DNA of 64,000 nucleotides from Pegea sp. RAD2-039 (taxonomy: Eukaryota > Chordata > Thaliacea > Salpida > Salpidae): NCBI GenBank assembly GCA_034620365.1, contig JAQGEQ010000245.1, forward strand, positions 62,001 through 126,000, read 5' to 3'. The position numbers and the translations under genes were made by a program. How positions within the stretch are numbered: the first letter of the stretch is position 1; each line of letters begins with the position of its first letter. This document shows positions 35,103 through 48,272 of the stretch, piece after piece. Below the pieces are notes generated by a model that worked only from the letters and a program-made list of their open reading frames with translations, was not told the origin of the DNA and did no database searches.

Positions 35103-35394
35103 CCACATCACAAACAACTTCTCATCAAAAGATTTTGACAAAATACAAAAATGAAGTCATTATCATCATCTTCATCATCAAGTAACGTCATCATTACAAG
35201 TCACTGTCTCTTCTCAATGTTCAGATCTTTTCCATGATCTTCTTATTTTCTTTTCTCATAGCAGCATCCAACAAGTAAGAGTGTGATGTCATCACATCAA
35301 AATGCTCTCATCATTTATTTGTACAAGTTAAGGATTGATGAAGAGCAGATTATGTCTCCAATCAATTGCTCCTTATTCTTTCTACAATTAAAAA

Positions 35395-37835
35395 AGTGAT
35401 CATTAGCTGTGAGGTATCTTTTGTGATCAGCATCATCATTGTGATTATTCCCACATCTTTGCTTTATTTTCTTCATCATTTTCTTCTTGCTATATAACGT
35501 CACTTAGTTCCCATGTTTCGTTTAAGTTATTATTAAATAATTATTATTTTTTGGTTTTGAAAAATATTTGATAGAAAAAAAGTTTAAATAACAAAGAAGA
35601 GATAAAATAAAATAAGATAATTCTATAAAATTATCACTAACAACCATTATTACAAACTAACAAAATTAAATGATACTTTCTTCAATAGCATTATAAAAAA
35701 AATTAATATAGTTAAATTTTCAAGATGGTTAATCAATATATATCTACAAATTGTTTATTTCAAAATCTTCTGCGTTTTAAAGAAGTAATACGTCTAATGT
35801 TTCATAATATTTCTTTTACTATCATCTCTTTCGATCTAATAATTGTCAAAACAAAAGTCAATTTTATCAATTACATTCTCCTTTATAAGGTTGGTTTACT
35901 TAGAACTGTTAGAAAAAGTTTTACTTTGACAACAAATTTTAAATATTTTTTTTACATTTGGATGGTTATTACTTTTTAGATTATAATTTTCAAAAGTTAA
36001 CATCAAAAGTTGCTGTGAACATATTTTTCAATTCTGAATAATTTTAATCAAAATGTAGTGAAGTATTGTAAAAACAACTCATTGAATCTAGTTTCTATTC
36101 GTTTTTAAAAAATAGCTTTTGATTTACTGCAAAATAAACATTAATTTATTTTTTATAAACAGTTTATTGAAGATTAGAAATAACAAAACTTTTATAAAAC
36201 AACTAATTGAAATAATAAATTTATTACAAAATTACAAATGGTAAATTTTCATTGTAAAAGCTTGGAAATCGGTGATATAGGATGTGCTATGAGTGATGAT
36301 ATTTAAAAAAAAGTAAGAGAAAGTGAAACGAAAGAAACTATTCGAGCAACACAAAGTGAAATGCAAAATAAAAAGCTGTTAAAGTTTCTCTCTATTTTTG
36401 AAAGTAGTTTTTCTTCTCTTCAGTTTATTTCAGAAAAGAAACCACCGCTTAGAAAAAGAAAATATGATATATTTCATCTATTAAATACATTGTGCTAATT
36501 AATATATATTCAGATGTCAGCATTAATGACGAGAGTTGAAAATAATATATTTGCAAAATGTCAAATTTTTGATAAAATTATTCGACACATTACCGTTTTC
36601 AAAATTAACAAATGTTACTACAGAGGTTCACTAACAGAAGAAAGTAGTGACAAATTAGATAAATTATTTTTCTCTTTTATCATTTTATTTCGATCTAGTA
36701 TTTGTCAGGAGGAAAGTTATTTTCTATCTTTTATTTTTTTCCAAACGTTTCATTTATTAAAAACTGTTAGACAATATTTAAATCATTGACATCAGTCTTA
36801 TAGAAGATTATATCTTACCTGTAGTTGCAAAATACTTTTTAGTTTTAATTTTTCAAGTAATTCTTGAAAACTAAATCTATTTAAAGTACTTTTTATCTGA
36901 AGCTACTTTTATGAAGTTGAATATAACTTATATAAATACAAAAAATAATGTTTTGCAAGTTCAACGTATTTGGGCTAGACTATTCATCTAACAGATCTAA
37001 ATAAAATTATCCATTAATTTTGCCAACTTTGCTAACCATCTTAGACCAACAATAAGACTTTATAAATTCTGATCAAAATCAACGTTGTTAGATTAAATCA
37101 TTATAAAATCAAGTTTAATGAAAGTTGCCTTAACTGAAAATTATACTTAAATTTTGTCATCTATACAGATCTTGTCGTAATACTTTCTTTCTGAATTTAA
37201 TAAATTTAATGAGTTGGAAAATATTTGCAAAAACATAGCCTAAAGCAATAGAAGGTTTTATTATTATAGTTATTTATCGTCAGCGACGTCTAGCGTCAAA
37301 TTTTTCGACTTAAAAAGGAATAACCTAAAACATTTTTTTTTCTAATTTTATATAAAACCGCTTTTAGTTAAACAAACAATTTTATTATTAGGTAAAGCCC
37401 TTTTCTGTAGATCAAGTTTTTATATTAATACTTTAGATCAATACATTTTATAAAGTAAAGTTTAATATTTTATCACAAAAACTTAAGCTATGAAGAAAAC
37501 AAGAAACATTTTCGAAAAGACGAATTTATGTTTATAATAATTGTGACAGTAATAAGAAAAACATTTTATTGTCAACTGACATTAGTAATCTGAGGAAAGT
37601 TGTTTAAACGCATATTCTATGCAACTAGAAAAAGATTAAATTAAACTGTTAAAAAATCTTATTTGGGTTGCAATTAGAAAAATTCAGCAGATCATTTAAA
37701 GACGCGTCTTTTCACTTGAATAATTTGGGTTTTCTTTTAAATTATATTCGTAACTTAGTTTTTTAATCTTATTACAAATTTTTGAACAAAATTTCTTTAC
37801 AAAAAGTTATTTCTTACAAGCAGACAGAAACTAAC
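35395..37835. repeat. Right arm (~2.45 kb) of the large central inverted repeat
   Basis: Reverse complement of 24,550-26,998, complete with the hairpin motif (37,280, minus orientation) and the TTTGTCAGGAGGAAAG module. Open frames at 35,725-35,979 and 36,514-36,789 are counterparts of frames in the left arm; they contain the repeat's own motifs and are not judged to be genes. Confidence 0.85.
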
Positions 37836-40020
37836 AACATTGACTTTGATCAGAATTTATAAAGTCTTATTGTTGGTCTAAGATGGCTAGCAAAATTAGC
37901 AATTTAATGGATAATCTTATTTAGATTTGTTAAATAATAAGTTGAACTTACAAAACATTTTTTCAATTCAATAAATAAAATATTAACTTAACTTATCGGA
38001 AAAACATAAAATACACAAAATAATTAATGCTTTATAACGTTTATAACTTTTATGGTAATTAATAGATATAAATAAAACTACTGTTAGTAATTAAGCAATT
38101 TCAATAAAATTATTGATAGTATTGAGTATTTATTTTTAAGCCATTACCTGTAGTTATTTAACTAATTAAATAAAAGAAAGCTCCAAAAAACTATATGTTT
38201 GAAGCTAAGAATTACATTTTAATTATCATGCTTTCTTAAGTTGGACTTGAAATGGTTGAATTCTATCTTAAAAAGCAAAGCCTTTTTTTACGAATGATCT
38301 TGTAAACGCTAATTTTAATGCTGACTTAGATAGTTTAAACGAAAAGTTATTATTTTACATATCATTAATTACATTGTGGAATTTTGACTCATAAAGCAAC
38401 AGTTTAACAATGCATCTCAAGAAAAAAGGGAAAATAATCTTGTAAGATCTATAAGTAGATCTATATTTAGTTGCAGTTTGTAGAGCTTTTTTTTATTGTA
38501 CATAAAATAATTTGAAAAAAACATGAAAACTTTTTTTTGACTCAACAATAACTGTTATATAATTTAATCTATATTTAAGCCAACGATATAATTTTTTATT
38601 TTTTATTCACTTTTACAAGATCTTTTTTGTAAACTGTAATTTTGAGAAAACTAAAACTTGAGATTAAACTTTTTTATAATTTAAACTAAACTCTTAATTT
38701 AAAAAGAAATTCTATCAAACACTTAGAAAAAAATTAATTAAAAATTATAACAGTCATTTTTAAACAAAACATAATTTTATATTTATAGTAAAAAGAAACC
38801 TTTTTAAACTGATTTTAGGAAAATTGATTAATAGCAAGTTGTAAAAACATAATTTACCTATTTTTTATAGAAAAAAAGTTTTTGTTGTTTAAAATAGATT
38901 AAGCTTATACGGAAAATTGAATTTTGGAAAGTCAGTTTTGTCCGGACAAATACTAGATCAAAAAAAATTAATTTATGTAAGAATAAATTAAAGAAACTGT
39001 AGCAAACTTTCTTGCAATTGCATTCAATTTTTTTGAAGTCGACAACCCTGTGGATGTCCTTAAAATAAATTAGTTGAAGTTGGTTAGTAACCTTGTCTCT
39101 GAAAACTTCATGAAATTCAAAATAGTTGTATAACTGCTGAAAACATGTATTTTATCGATAAGAAATTTTATGATTTTTTAATAAGTTCAAACAATATTTC
39201 AACAAACAATGAAAACTTGAATAAGAAGAATGTTTCTTAATATTATAAATAAAAGGAATTAAACAAATTGAAAAACTATTTCTGGTAACTTTTATGTTTA
39301 GCTAAATTTGCAAGACCATAAAATTAATAATGGTTTAGAAGTAATTGTCTAAAATATAATTATTTTGTTTAATTATTTACTTTGGCTGAAAAATAAACAA
39401 AATAATATGTGTGAATATTATAAAAATATCTTAAACTAAGTATCATTGTAATATTTTTGTTAATGACATTAGTCAAAAATCTAAATGTTAAGTTGATATT
39501 TTGAAGCTGCAAGCTATATAATGAGTGAATTAAAAACTTTTTTGGGGTTAAACTTTCTGATATTCAACATATAGCTAATTTCAATTTAAAGTTTGTACAA
39601 AATTGTGCTTTGGTTTTAAGAATTTTACTTTGTTCTTTATTGAATCCAAAACTGTAAGTCTAAGAAAGGCTAATTTAAAAGGTTGGTTTTTTCTACGTTG
39701 GCCTGGATAAGAAAATTGTATCTCGTATGTCATTTTAAAATGTGATAATGTTAATTGAATTATAAACAGAATTTTGAAATTTAAATTTAGGTGAAATTTA
39801 TTTTATCACTCAACAACACTCCATTTCATAATGACGTATTCGAACAGGTTGACGTTGATAAAAATATCATAACTTCTTACTGTTGTTGTTAGATAACTCG
39901 CACAGTAAGAAGGTTGAAGCAAAAATGATGACCAATTCATATTAAAGTAATTTTTTGTGTTGTCAATTTAAGCAAAAAGATCTAACTGCAACTTTCTCAT
40001 TCATAAAATTTCAAAATCAT
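37836..40020. other. AT-rich repeat-derived DNA, no gene
   Basis: At 37,845-37,965 a ~110 bp piece repeats, in direct orientation, the TTATTGTTGGTCTAAGATGG block of the left arm, making a local inverted pair with 36,955-37,085. A TCCGGACAAATACTAGATC module lies at 38,941. A ~43-codon open stretch near 39,530-39,650 ends at a good donor-like CTGTAAGTC, but nothing else supports an exon. Confidence 0.4.
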
Positions 40021-40745
40021 AATATTTTGTGAACTTTTGATAAAAACAAATGTAGGATTATAAACAAAATATTTCATTTTACTGAAGTTATCAATTATTT
40101 GAATGATTGTTGTCAGATATATTTTAAAAATTGGTTTTAAATTTTTTCTAATAACCTTTCTTTATAAATAACTCATATCATACTATCGATCTCAATTTTA
40201 AATTATTTTCGTCTTTCGAATTTATCATAAAGAAACAAAATTATAGTTTTAAAAAAAAAGAAGAATTTTCTAAACCTTACTAACCAGTTGTAAAAATTCA
40301 AAAATTGTTTCTTTGTTTTTTTGATATTGTAGCATAAATACAAATTTAAAGCTAAATAATTTGAGTATTGATAGCTAAAGAAATTCAATTGTTTAAAAAT
40401 TCAATTTTGAAACTAAATTATTTATTTAAAAAAAAATCAGTTCAAACAGTTTTCCACTGAAGCCACTCTAATATGAAAGCAGAATGTTTTTCCTTTTTTG
40501 TGATAATTAAAATAACTATAAATTCGTGGTATTCGAAAACATTGATTGTTTACTTTTAAACTTAAATAAATTAAAGAAAATAATATGGTTTATAGTGCTT
40601 CATAAATTATATCAAACTTAAGAAAAAGTAATTGTTTTGCGTAAGTAACCATTTTTTTAAATAAAATTATAAAATACTAATCAAACTTTGTTGATTTTTG
40701 TATTTATAGTTGAACAAGTTAACGGTAGATGTCGCTAGATGTCAT
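40021..40745. repeat. Direct repeat, second copy of 1,484-2,200
   Basis: Same order of blocks as at the left end, with scattered substitutions and a degenerate hairpin motif near 40,720. No gene. Confidence 0.7.
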
Positions 40746-41189
40746 TGATGATAAATGATAAGTATGATTGTAATACTTTTATTAACGACATCAGTCAAAA
40801 ATCTAATCGTTAAGATGATCTTTTGTTGCTGCAAGCTATATAGTGACTGAATTCAAGACGTTTTTTGAGTTAAGGTTTCTCATATTCAACATATAGCCGA
40901 TGTCAAAATAAGTTTGTTATATAATTTATGTTTTTATGTTGCACATACTGTTACCCGAATGACAACATATATTTTTATTATTTTACTGTCATAAAAAATA
41001 ACAATATAGAATTATCTTCTCTAACACATTCATTATTTATTTTCTAATTTAAGTAGTTTTAAGAAAATATTAATTTTTACTTTATAATGTATATTATATT
41101 TAAGCAAGATTGTTTGTTTTGTGTAAGTAAAATTGCTTTTTATTCAATATCATAAAAACAAACTAATGTTTAATGAGTTTTTGATTTTT

Positions 41190-43625
41190 ATAGTCGAAAA
41201 AGTTGACGCTAGACGTCGCTGATGATAAATTATTTTGAAACCTTTGTATTGCTTCAGGCTATGTTTTTGTAAGTTATATTTAATAACTTGAATTTCAAGC
41301 CTTACTTTTAAAACTTTGTGGAAATTATGAATATTGAGGTTTAAATTGAAAACAAAACTATCTTAACAAGTAGATTTTCGTTTAAAAAAATGAAAATTTT
41401 TAAAGCAAATTATTTTTGTTTATTTTTATATTTAAAGAAAATTAAATCTTGTTAATATGCTTACTTGTGTAATACAGAAATTATCAAACTAATTACTATT
41501 TTATCTTGCCAGATGCTGCTGATTGAAAACATTTTTTATCTTCATTTTATTCGATTTATTATTTCAAAAATTTTAAGCTTCCTATTGTTTTACTAGAAAA
41601 CATGTTAATATGTAAACAAATCATTGTTTTACTTAAACAAACATATTTAAATTTGAAACTGAAATATATCAAAACTCTTTATTCTAACTTAGCTACCATC
41701 AGCAATTAGGCAAATTTCAATAAAAACTTTGTTAGTAGCGAGTATCTACTTTTAATACACCACTGGTACGAATTTAACTAATTAATTGAGTTGGATTTAC
41801 TATTTCACTGTTTTTTTGTAAAGCATTTTTGTTGCTTTGTTTTGTGATTTTTACAATGAAGCTTATAAACTGCTTATCTTCTAAGATTTTATTTTAAAGT
41901 ATAGTTATTATTTTAGATATTAATAATTGTATTTTGGACTTTTGAATAAAAGAGTTTGAGCTTAGCTATTTATGCCTACTTAAAAAAAATATAAATGCAA
42001 TTTGTAGTTGCAAAAGATTTTTATTTCTTTATTATTATAGAAACAATGCATTGTTATCTTCTTATTAACATTCAAAAAAACTCACGTTCTCCTGACAAAT
42101 ACTAGATGAGAAGATTTTTTATATAAAGAAATAATCTTTAATCTTTAGCGTGAAATAAATAAAATAAACATAACTTTTGATATCGACCATTTGTCGATAG
42201 AATAATTCGACAAATACAACTAACAAGTAACAAGCAAACTTTCAAATTAAAAATTGCTTGATTATTTCGTTTGGTAAGAATACTTGAGGAAATTTTCAAT
42301 TTAACTCCAAATATTTGTGAATATTAAAGTTTTTGTAATTTGTAATTTTTATTGATTTGATTAACAAAAACTAATGATGATTACTTCTTAAAAACATTTT
42401 ATTTATTTTTATTTGAGAATATCGCAAACATTTCTAATTGTTCCAGTAAATCTATGATGGAATTTAGTGGGTAGCAAAAAAGTCAATAAAAAGTTTTAGT
42501 AAAAACTAGCAATATTGATTTATAAAATTAATATTTTTAAAATTTTAAACTTAAAATTATTTTTTTCACTCTTTCATATTAAATAGCGATTTATAAAAAA
42601 AAATTATGTACTTGCGTGAAACATTTTACACATTATGATTTTTCAAATTTAATCATAATTCTTAAGTGAAAAAAGTGATTTATTTAAATATTAACATGGT
42701 TGTCAGTATATAAAGATAAAGCTTAAAAAAAATAAATAAATAAATAAAATAATAGATGTAATGAAAAAACAAAATTGACAAATATTTGATGTCTAAATGA
42801 TATTCACGCTATGTAATTCTATTAATAGAAACATCCCAGCAGATTTAACTTTGAAAGTAAACTTAATTTTGTTAGTTTTTATTTTCGGAATAATCTATCG
42901 ACGAGTAGTCGATAACAAAAATTTACTCTGTTCACAGTGTATTATAATGATAACTAAAAATGTTTTTCATTATAAAAGCGTTGTTTCATCTAGTATTTGT
43001 CCGGAGAAAAATTTGTTTTGAAAATTATTAGTCATTTAAAAAATTTAAATTATATAGAATAATAAGAATAGTTTTATATGTTGACAATAAAAACAAAATA
43101 AATTGCTTTCGATAATTTTATTTAACTTATCAAAGATTTTTCTAATTTTAGTGGAAATTTTTTCAGAATATTTTTTAAAATTTATGCTTTGGAAATTCAT
43201 AGTCACTAAGTTGAGTCAAATTTTTGTAACCGTCAATTAGTTTTTATTTACAGATTTCAGCACAAGGGTTATTGAAAAAAGTGTTTGAATGTTTTGTAAG
43301 GTCAAATAAGTGAAAAAAATTATTTGTCTGACTGATATGAGGAAGAAAGTATGTTAAAACGTTTAAATTTACTTCTAAATTCAAAGTTAAATAAATAATT
43401 TGTTTTTAAAATTGTATTTTTTTATTGATACGAAAAGTTACTAGTTAAAATTGTTCTGTTTTCAGTTTAAACTTAATTATTCATAATTTCAAACAAAGTT
43501 TGAAAGTAAGTCTTAAAATTCATTTTATCAAATATCACTTACAAAAACATAGCCTAAAGCAATACAAGGATTTCAAAATTGTTTATCTTCAGCGACGTCT
43601 AGCGTCAACGTTTCTACTATAGAAA
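41190..43625. repeat. Complete-looking 2.4 kb fold-back element
   Basis: The hairpin motif (AGTTGACGCTAGACGTCGCT) stands forward at 41,201-41,220 and reversed at 43,591-43,609. Inside lie forward and reversed CTGACAAATACTAGATG / CTAGTATTTGTCCGG modules (42,093 and 42,989) and two TCGAC palindromes (42,182 and 42,897). Non-coding; the 74-codon frame at 42,797-43,021 is chance. It may be a non-autonomous derivative of the larger central element, which has the same hairpin in its arms. Confidence 0.6.
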
Positions 43626-44220
43626 CATAAAACTCAAAAATCATTAATAAGATTGTTATAAAAACATTTTTACTTACCAAAACAATCAATTTTGCTTTAA
43701 TTTATTATATTTTATGTGGTTCTCAATAATCTTTTTTTAATTAGTTCTAATTACACAAGATGTATAATTTATTATTTTAACTCTTTTTAACTTCAACTGA
43801 TTAGCTGAAGATTTTACATTAATTTTTAAAATTCAAATATTTTGATCTTTTAATTAATTTTAAACATAAGTAAAAACGTCAAAAGTTTTTGAAGAAAAAA
43901 GCTGAATGTATGATTCCATAAATATTTAGTAATATCAAAATAATTTGCTAATTAACAAAATTATAATATTTCATGAATAAAACTCTATAAAAATTCAAAG
44001 CAGGTAAGACCTTAAGATAAAAATATTCAGTTATTTACGCTATATTTTACGGATATAATCTATTTGATCATTAATTAAAGTTTTTTACAAGTTAAACAAT
44101 CTTTTTTATTTTAGAAGAGTTAAAAACAACAAAAAATTGTTGTTTCCTTTTTACGGTATCTATGGACGAATCGTAATATTTCAATATTTTGTTAAATTTC
44201 AAACATGTGATTGACTTTTA

Positions 44221-44468
44221 ATGTCGAATGAAACTTTATACAAATGCCCTTATGAAAGTTGTTCGTTTATATTTCTTTAATGTTTTCAGCATTTTGATGT
44301 TCACATTTTATTTCTAATCTAATAGAGGTTACTCAACAAAAATTAGTTTATGATGGTGACGTAATTACTGAAGAACAATTTGATGATGCTAGTTTTGATG
44401 AAAGAATGTGGTTACTAATGAAAATATTTTTGGCATTAAACGTGAATTTATATGTTTACTATCAATAG
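44221..44468 (+). CDS. Candidate two-part gene: C2H2-like start and acidic C-terminal exon (copy 2)
   Basis: Counterpart of 12,827-13,065. The first frame reads YKCPYESC. The second (44,298-44,468) keeps the DGDVITEEQFDDASFDERMW segment unchanged, has S-to-F in the following helix, and runs three codons further because TAG is TAC here. The splice-like TTTTTAG ahead of the first frame has become TTTTTAC in this copy. Confidence 0.4.
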
Positions 44469-44653
44469 TAATTTGGTTGATTTATCATCTAATGTCTTAG
44501 AGAAGAATTGTTTACACTATTTAAATAATTTTTGTTAAATTATAAAAATATGAATCAGTTATGTAAAGATGTTAACTAAATATAAAAAAGTACATTACAA
44601 ACTTGAAGGTTTTATTTTCAATCTCGCCTTGTTTACAATAGTTGAGATTTGTT

Positions 44654-44748
44654 TCAACGAATATCTTCAGCAAATAAAAAGTGCAAATTTCCATTAGGGA
44701 GTTGTTTTAGAGTAAATTGTAGCAAGGTGAATAAATAATAATAAGTAA
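44654..44748 (-). CDS. Small exon-like frame on minus strand (copy 2)
   Basis: After GATATTTAG (possible 3' splice site) a frame of about 30 codons encodes TYYYLFTLLQFTLKQLPNGN, then HFLFAEDIR and TGA. Its ACCTTGCTACAATTTACT and CTCCCTAATGGAAATTTGCA blocks also occur in the plus-strand exon-like segment at 59.7-59.9 kb, so this sequence has been copied between loci. Product unknown. Confidence 0.3.
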
Positions 44749-45564
44749 CTAAATATCAAAAGCTGAAAAGTTATTGATTTGTGTTTACCATAAAGTTACA
44801 AAGAAACTAAATAAATGCTTCTGATGATTGACAAAAGTGTTTGTGATTAAGTTTATGCAATTAATTGACTAGGAAAGTTGAACATTTTGTTGTGAGTATC
44901 ATTTGAAATTTTTTCACTAGCAGAAGTTTTTCCGTATTTAAAAATCTATTTTTATCTTTGTTGATGGTAAATTTATGAACTTACAAGATAGAAAACTAGA
45001 GTAGATATGTTTAAAGCTTTAGGAAGTAGCTGATTTTTTAAGTTTTAAAAAGAGTTTTTAAGAGATATTGCTAACCATTACTTTATATATATTGGGTTTT
45101 TTTCAGTTTTGTTCACTATATTGTTCTACATCTTCGTCTAGCTTACTATAATGTTTGCATTTGAATAATTTATATAAATAAATAATTTTTAAATACTTAT
45201 GATAATTATTCATATCATAAAAAAATTTCATAAGCGTATTTCATATAGTAATTAATATAGTAATCGATAAACAATATTCTTATTTCAAAGCTGATATTTT
45301 ATACATCAATTGACTTTTTCAAACAAAAATGACATCATTACAAAATTTTAGTTTAAGAAATTTTATTTATTATAAAAAGATTCAAATTTAAAAAGAATAA
45401 TCAACAATATATCTGATTAAAATTTTTTGAATTGACATAGAAGAGTGGAAAATAAGTACTTTAGCTCGATGTTCAATAACAGCATAAATAGAATAACTTC
45501 ATTACAATAACAAACTAGCTATTTAATTTTTCTTGTAATTGTTAAGCAATAGATTTTCTTACTT

Positions 45565-45786
45565 ATGAAAGTTGATTCGATTCTTGAAGTGTTTAAAGAA
45601 AATAAAGATAACACAGTATCCTGGGACATTGGCATTAAAACAAATCAAGAAAAAAAACCAACAGGCTATACATATACATTAAAGATAAAACTAGTAACCA
45701 AAGCTGCAATACGAAGTGACGCAAACATATTTATCAAGGAATTTGAAAACAAATTAAAACTTGTAGATCTAGAAATAAAAATATGA
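45565..45786 (+). CDS. 73-aa ORF (copy 2, identical)
   Basis: Base-for-base identical to 14,169-14,390. See that entry for the protein. The upstream CAATAG and the overlapping ATGA at the stop are also kept. Confidence 0.45.
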   Translation: MKVDSILEVFKENKDNTVSWDIGIKTNQEKKPTGYTYTLKIKLVTKAAIRSDANIFIKEFENKLKLVDLEIKI

Positions 45787-45956
45787 AGAATGTGGAAAAT
45801 GAATATCAAAATCTTCTAGTTGTGGTTGGTGCATTAAGAATAACATCAAATGAGTACAAAAATTTAATTCAAGAAGTTCATTGAAATATTAACCAGGACG
45901 ATTCGAAGAGCCTAAAAGAAAAAAAGATAAATATCTTGCTAACAGAGCGCATATAA
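45783..45956 (+). CDS. Overlapping downstream frame (copy 2), 33 codons then one TGA and 23 more
   Basis: Counterpart of 14,387-14,569, lacking one 9-bp NVE repeat and with G-to-R and H-to-R changes. The TGA at 45,882-45,884 and the open stretch beyond it (to TAA 45,956) are shared with copy 1. Confidence 0.35.
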
Positions 45957-46411
45957 CATAAACTTTTGATGACTAGTTGAATTTGGAACTTTTCTTAATT
46001 TTTTTTTCACTTGTTGCTTACTTTTACTGTATGACATCATTTGTTACACTTGGCATTGTAACTTTACTTATTAAATATTGCTAAAGTAAATTCTACTTGT
46101 TGATTTTTGTTGCTGTCTTTAAGAATTGTTACTGACACGATACCTTATTAAACTTAAATAGCTGCGTCTGCAAAAAACAAGAGAAATTTCAATATAGAAG
46201 AATAATTAATTAATATAATTTACATTTTAAACATCATTCATTTTATTATCAAATTAAAACTTAAGTTAAAACAATTAGAAAATTAGCATTTTGATAACAA
46301 AGAAAAGTTCACAAATCAAGAACTTTCAAGAAGACTCTTATCAATAGATTTTTGATATTTAAAATTAAAAGCAACTTGATTCTTTTCAGTTTTTTCCTTT
46401 CCTTAAAATTA

Positions 46412-46915
46412 CTAAGATTCGAAAACATCTGAATCATCAAAAGATTCATCTAACCCCCCATTTTCTTCTTCTGAATATAAAAATCTTCCTCTCACAGTTT
46501 TCTTTTCATTCTCATCAGTATGATTATCAACTCTATCATTAAATTCTTTCTTTTCTTCATATTTTCTGTCATCTCATTTTTCACATTTTCTAGTTGTAAT
46601 TGTATCACTACTCACAGCAACATCTGAATGAAGTTGATTCATCTGAAGTATGTTGTCTTTAATAGCTGAGTTATGAAAATCTTTTCGAAGACGTTTTCGA
46701 AGGATTATCAGAATCAAGGAAAAAAGAAAAAGTATTAAAATGGATAGAGCAAGAATCAAATCAAATTCGAGATCTGACATTTCAAAACTTTTCTTTCATC
46801 CAGTAGTTTCTGATCTCAATAAATTTGATGGTAGTCTGTCAATTGTCGTTCTTTTTGATGTTAATCTAATCCAAACAGCTGTGAGGAACTTGAAATGAGA
46901 CAATGTTGTTAGCTG
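46412..46915 (-). pseudogene. Second single-pass receptor-like gene, decayed (copy 2)
   Basis: The frame matches copy 1, but the breaks differ. The TGA at 46,796-46,798 is shared, the two TAA of copy 1 are sense codons here, and a new TGA at 46,574-46,576 interrupts the tail. Membrane helix and basic stop-transfer are intact. If translation starts at the ATG after the shared TGA, a 68-residue protein with a truncated tail results. Confidence 0.5.
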
Positions 46916-47614
46916 ATGTCCTATAAAATTTTAAATTATATGATCATTGCAAAAGTAGCATTCATTGGAATTTAAACTGATTTCAAGAAGTTAAACAACT
47001 TTTTAGCAGTTTGTAATGATTACAAAGAAAAAAGTTGAATTTTGTAGTTACTATAATGATCTAACCTTAACTTCACAATAACGTATTTAAAACAAATAGA
47101 AAATGGTTCTCCAATATTTTAGAAAAGAACTAAACTCAACATTAATATTGTGAAAATTAAAATTTCATATCAACTTTAAAAAATAACTTTATTATTTCAA
47201 AAACGAAATTGGTTGCAAAGTAAACATCTCACTAATAAATCAAACAAAATTTTAGAGTTTGAACTGTTTGCTTGATAAAAACATAAAATATATGTTGACA
47301 AGTTTTCAATGTTTTTCATGAAGTCAGTTTTTCGCTTCAAAAAAAAATAATAACTTTGCATGGGTCCAAGCATTTTGAACATCACTTTTAAGAAAATGTA
47401 TCAATTTTTCAACCCAAGTAGCTTCCAACTAGCTCTTTATAGAAATCAATTTTATTTGCCTTAAAAATCTATTAGATTACAAAATGCATTTAAACAAATA
47501 GAATAATACAAATGTTGCACAATTTTTAAAACTTGTTAAAAACAGTTCATAAAGCTACAAAAACTGAATAAGGTAATGAATAAGAAAAGTTTTCGTAATT
47601 CTTCTGATTTCTTT

Positions 47615-48272
47615 TTAAAAATCATCGCTAAGCTTCAAGGTCTCTGCCATCTCAATAAACTCGTCTTCTACTCCTTCAGAGTTTAAGTTTGCTTTTTTAA
47701 TGGTTAGGTTGGAGTCTTCAGTTGTTCTTGTAGTCTCTTGATTTACTGGTTGTTTTACACAACTAAACCAATTTTTAAGCCATCTACTTGAAGTAAAGTA
47801 TATGATTAAAAGTATCACCAATATTACAACAGATACAATCATTGCCAAAAGTAAGATGTAATTATCTGAATTATTTCCAGCTGAACATTCTTCAAGAATA
47901 CTGCATAGTTTATTTACGTGTTTATCAACAGCAAAACTATAAAGTCGATTATTGTCCATATTCAAATAAGCAACACTACCATCTAATTGACAATTTGGTC
48001 TAAATCTTTCATTAAATAGTTGGTCATGTTCTTCAGGTACATAAGCTTCACCATTAGACCATACACACTTGCCATTAATGAAATTTAATCCAACTTGCCA
48101 CCATTTGTTTATAGAATCTTCCATATCATGAAACTCAGCTACTAAAATTGAAGTCTGGTTAATTTTCTCTCTAGTGTTGAGAGGTGACAAAACTAATCCA
48201 AAATATTCACAATTATCAAGCCATTCAAGCATGATAGAAGGTTTTACATCTAAAGATTTCATTTTCAATTTT
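47615..48272 (-). CDS. C-type-lectin-like single-pass membrane protein, terminal exon (copy 2)
   Basis: 217 codons in register with copy 1, no broken frame. All cysteines, WWQVGL, VWSNGE, the membrane helix and the tail are kept. Differences are few and conservative (V/I, SR/NK, D/A, A/S, K/E, S/F), beside several silent changes. The splice acceptor TTTATTGCTAG is present, and the first ATG of copy 1 is TTG here, which shows that ATG is not the real start. Both copies may be functional paralogues. Confidence 0.65.

Noticed and set aside
35725..36789. Open frames of 84 and 91 codons in the right arm, with counterparts in the left arm, as transposon genes
   Set aside because: They contain the repeat's non-coding motifs, and most differences between arms change amino acids; chance frames of this length are expected at this composition.
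41203..41260. Hammerhead ribozyme: CTGATGA then GAAA after the GACG hairpin, with the N of CTGANGA varying between copies
   Set aside because: An extra G separates the hairpin from CTGANGA, no proper NUH cleavage triplet with stem III can be built, there is no C before GAAA to close stem II, and other copies (21,793; 25,101) break the core.
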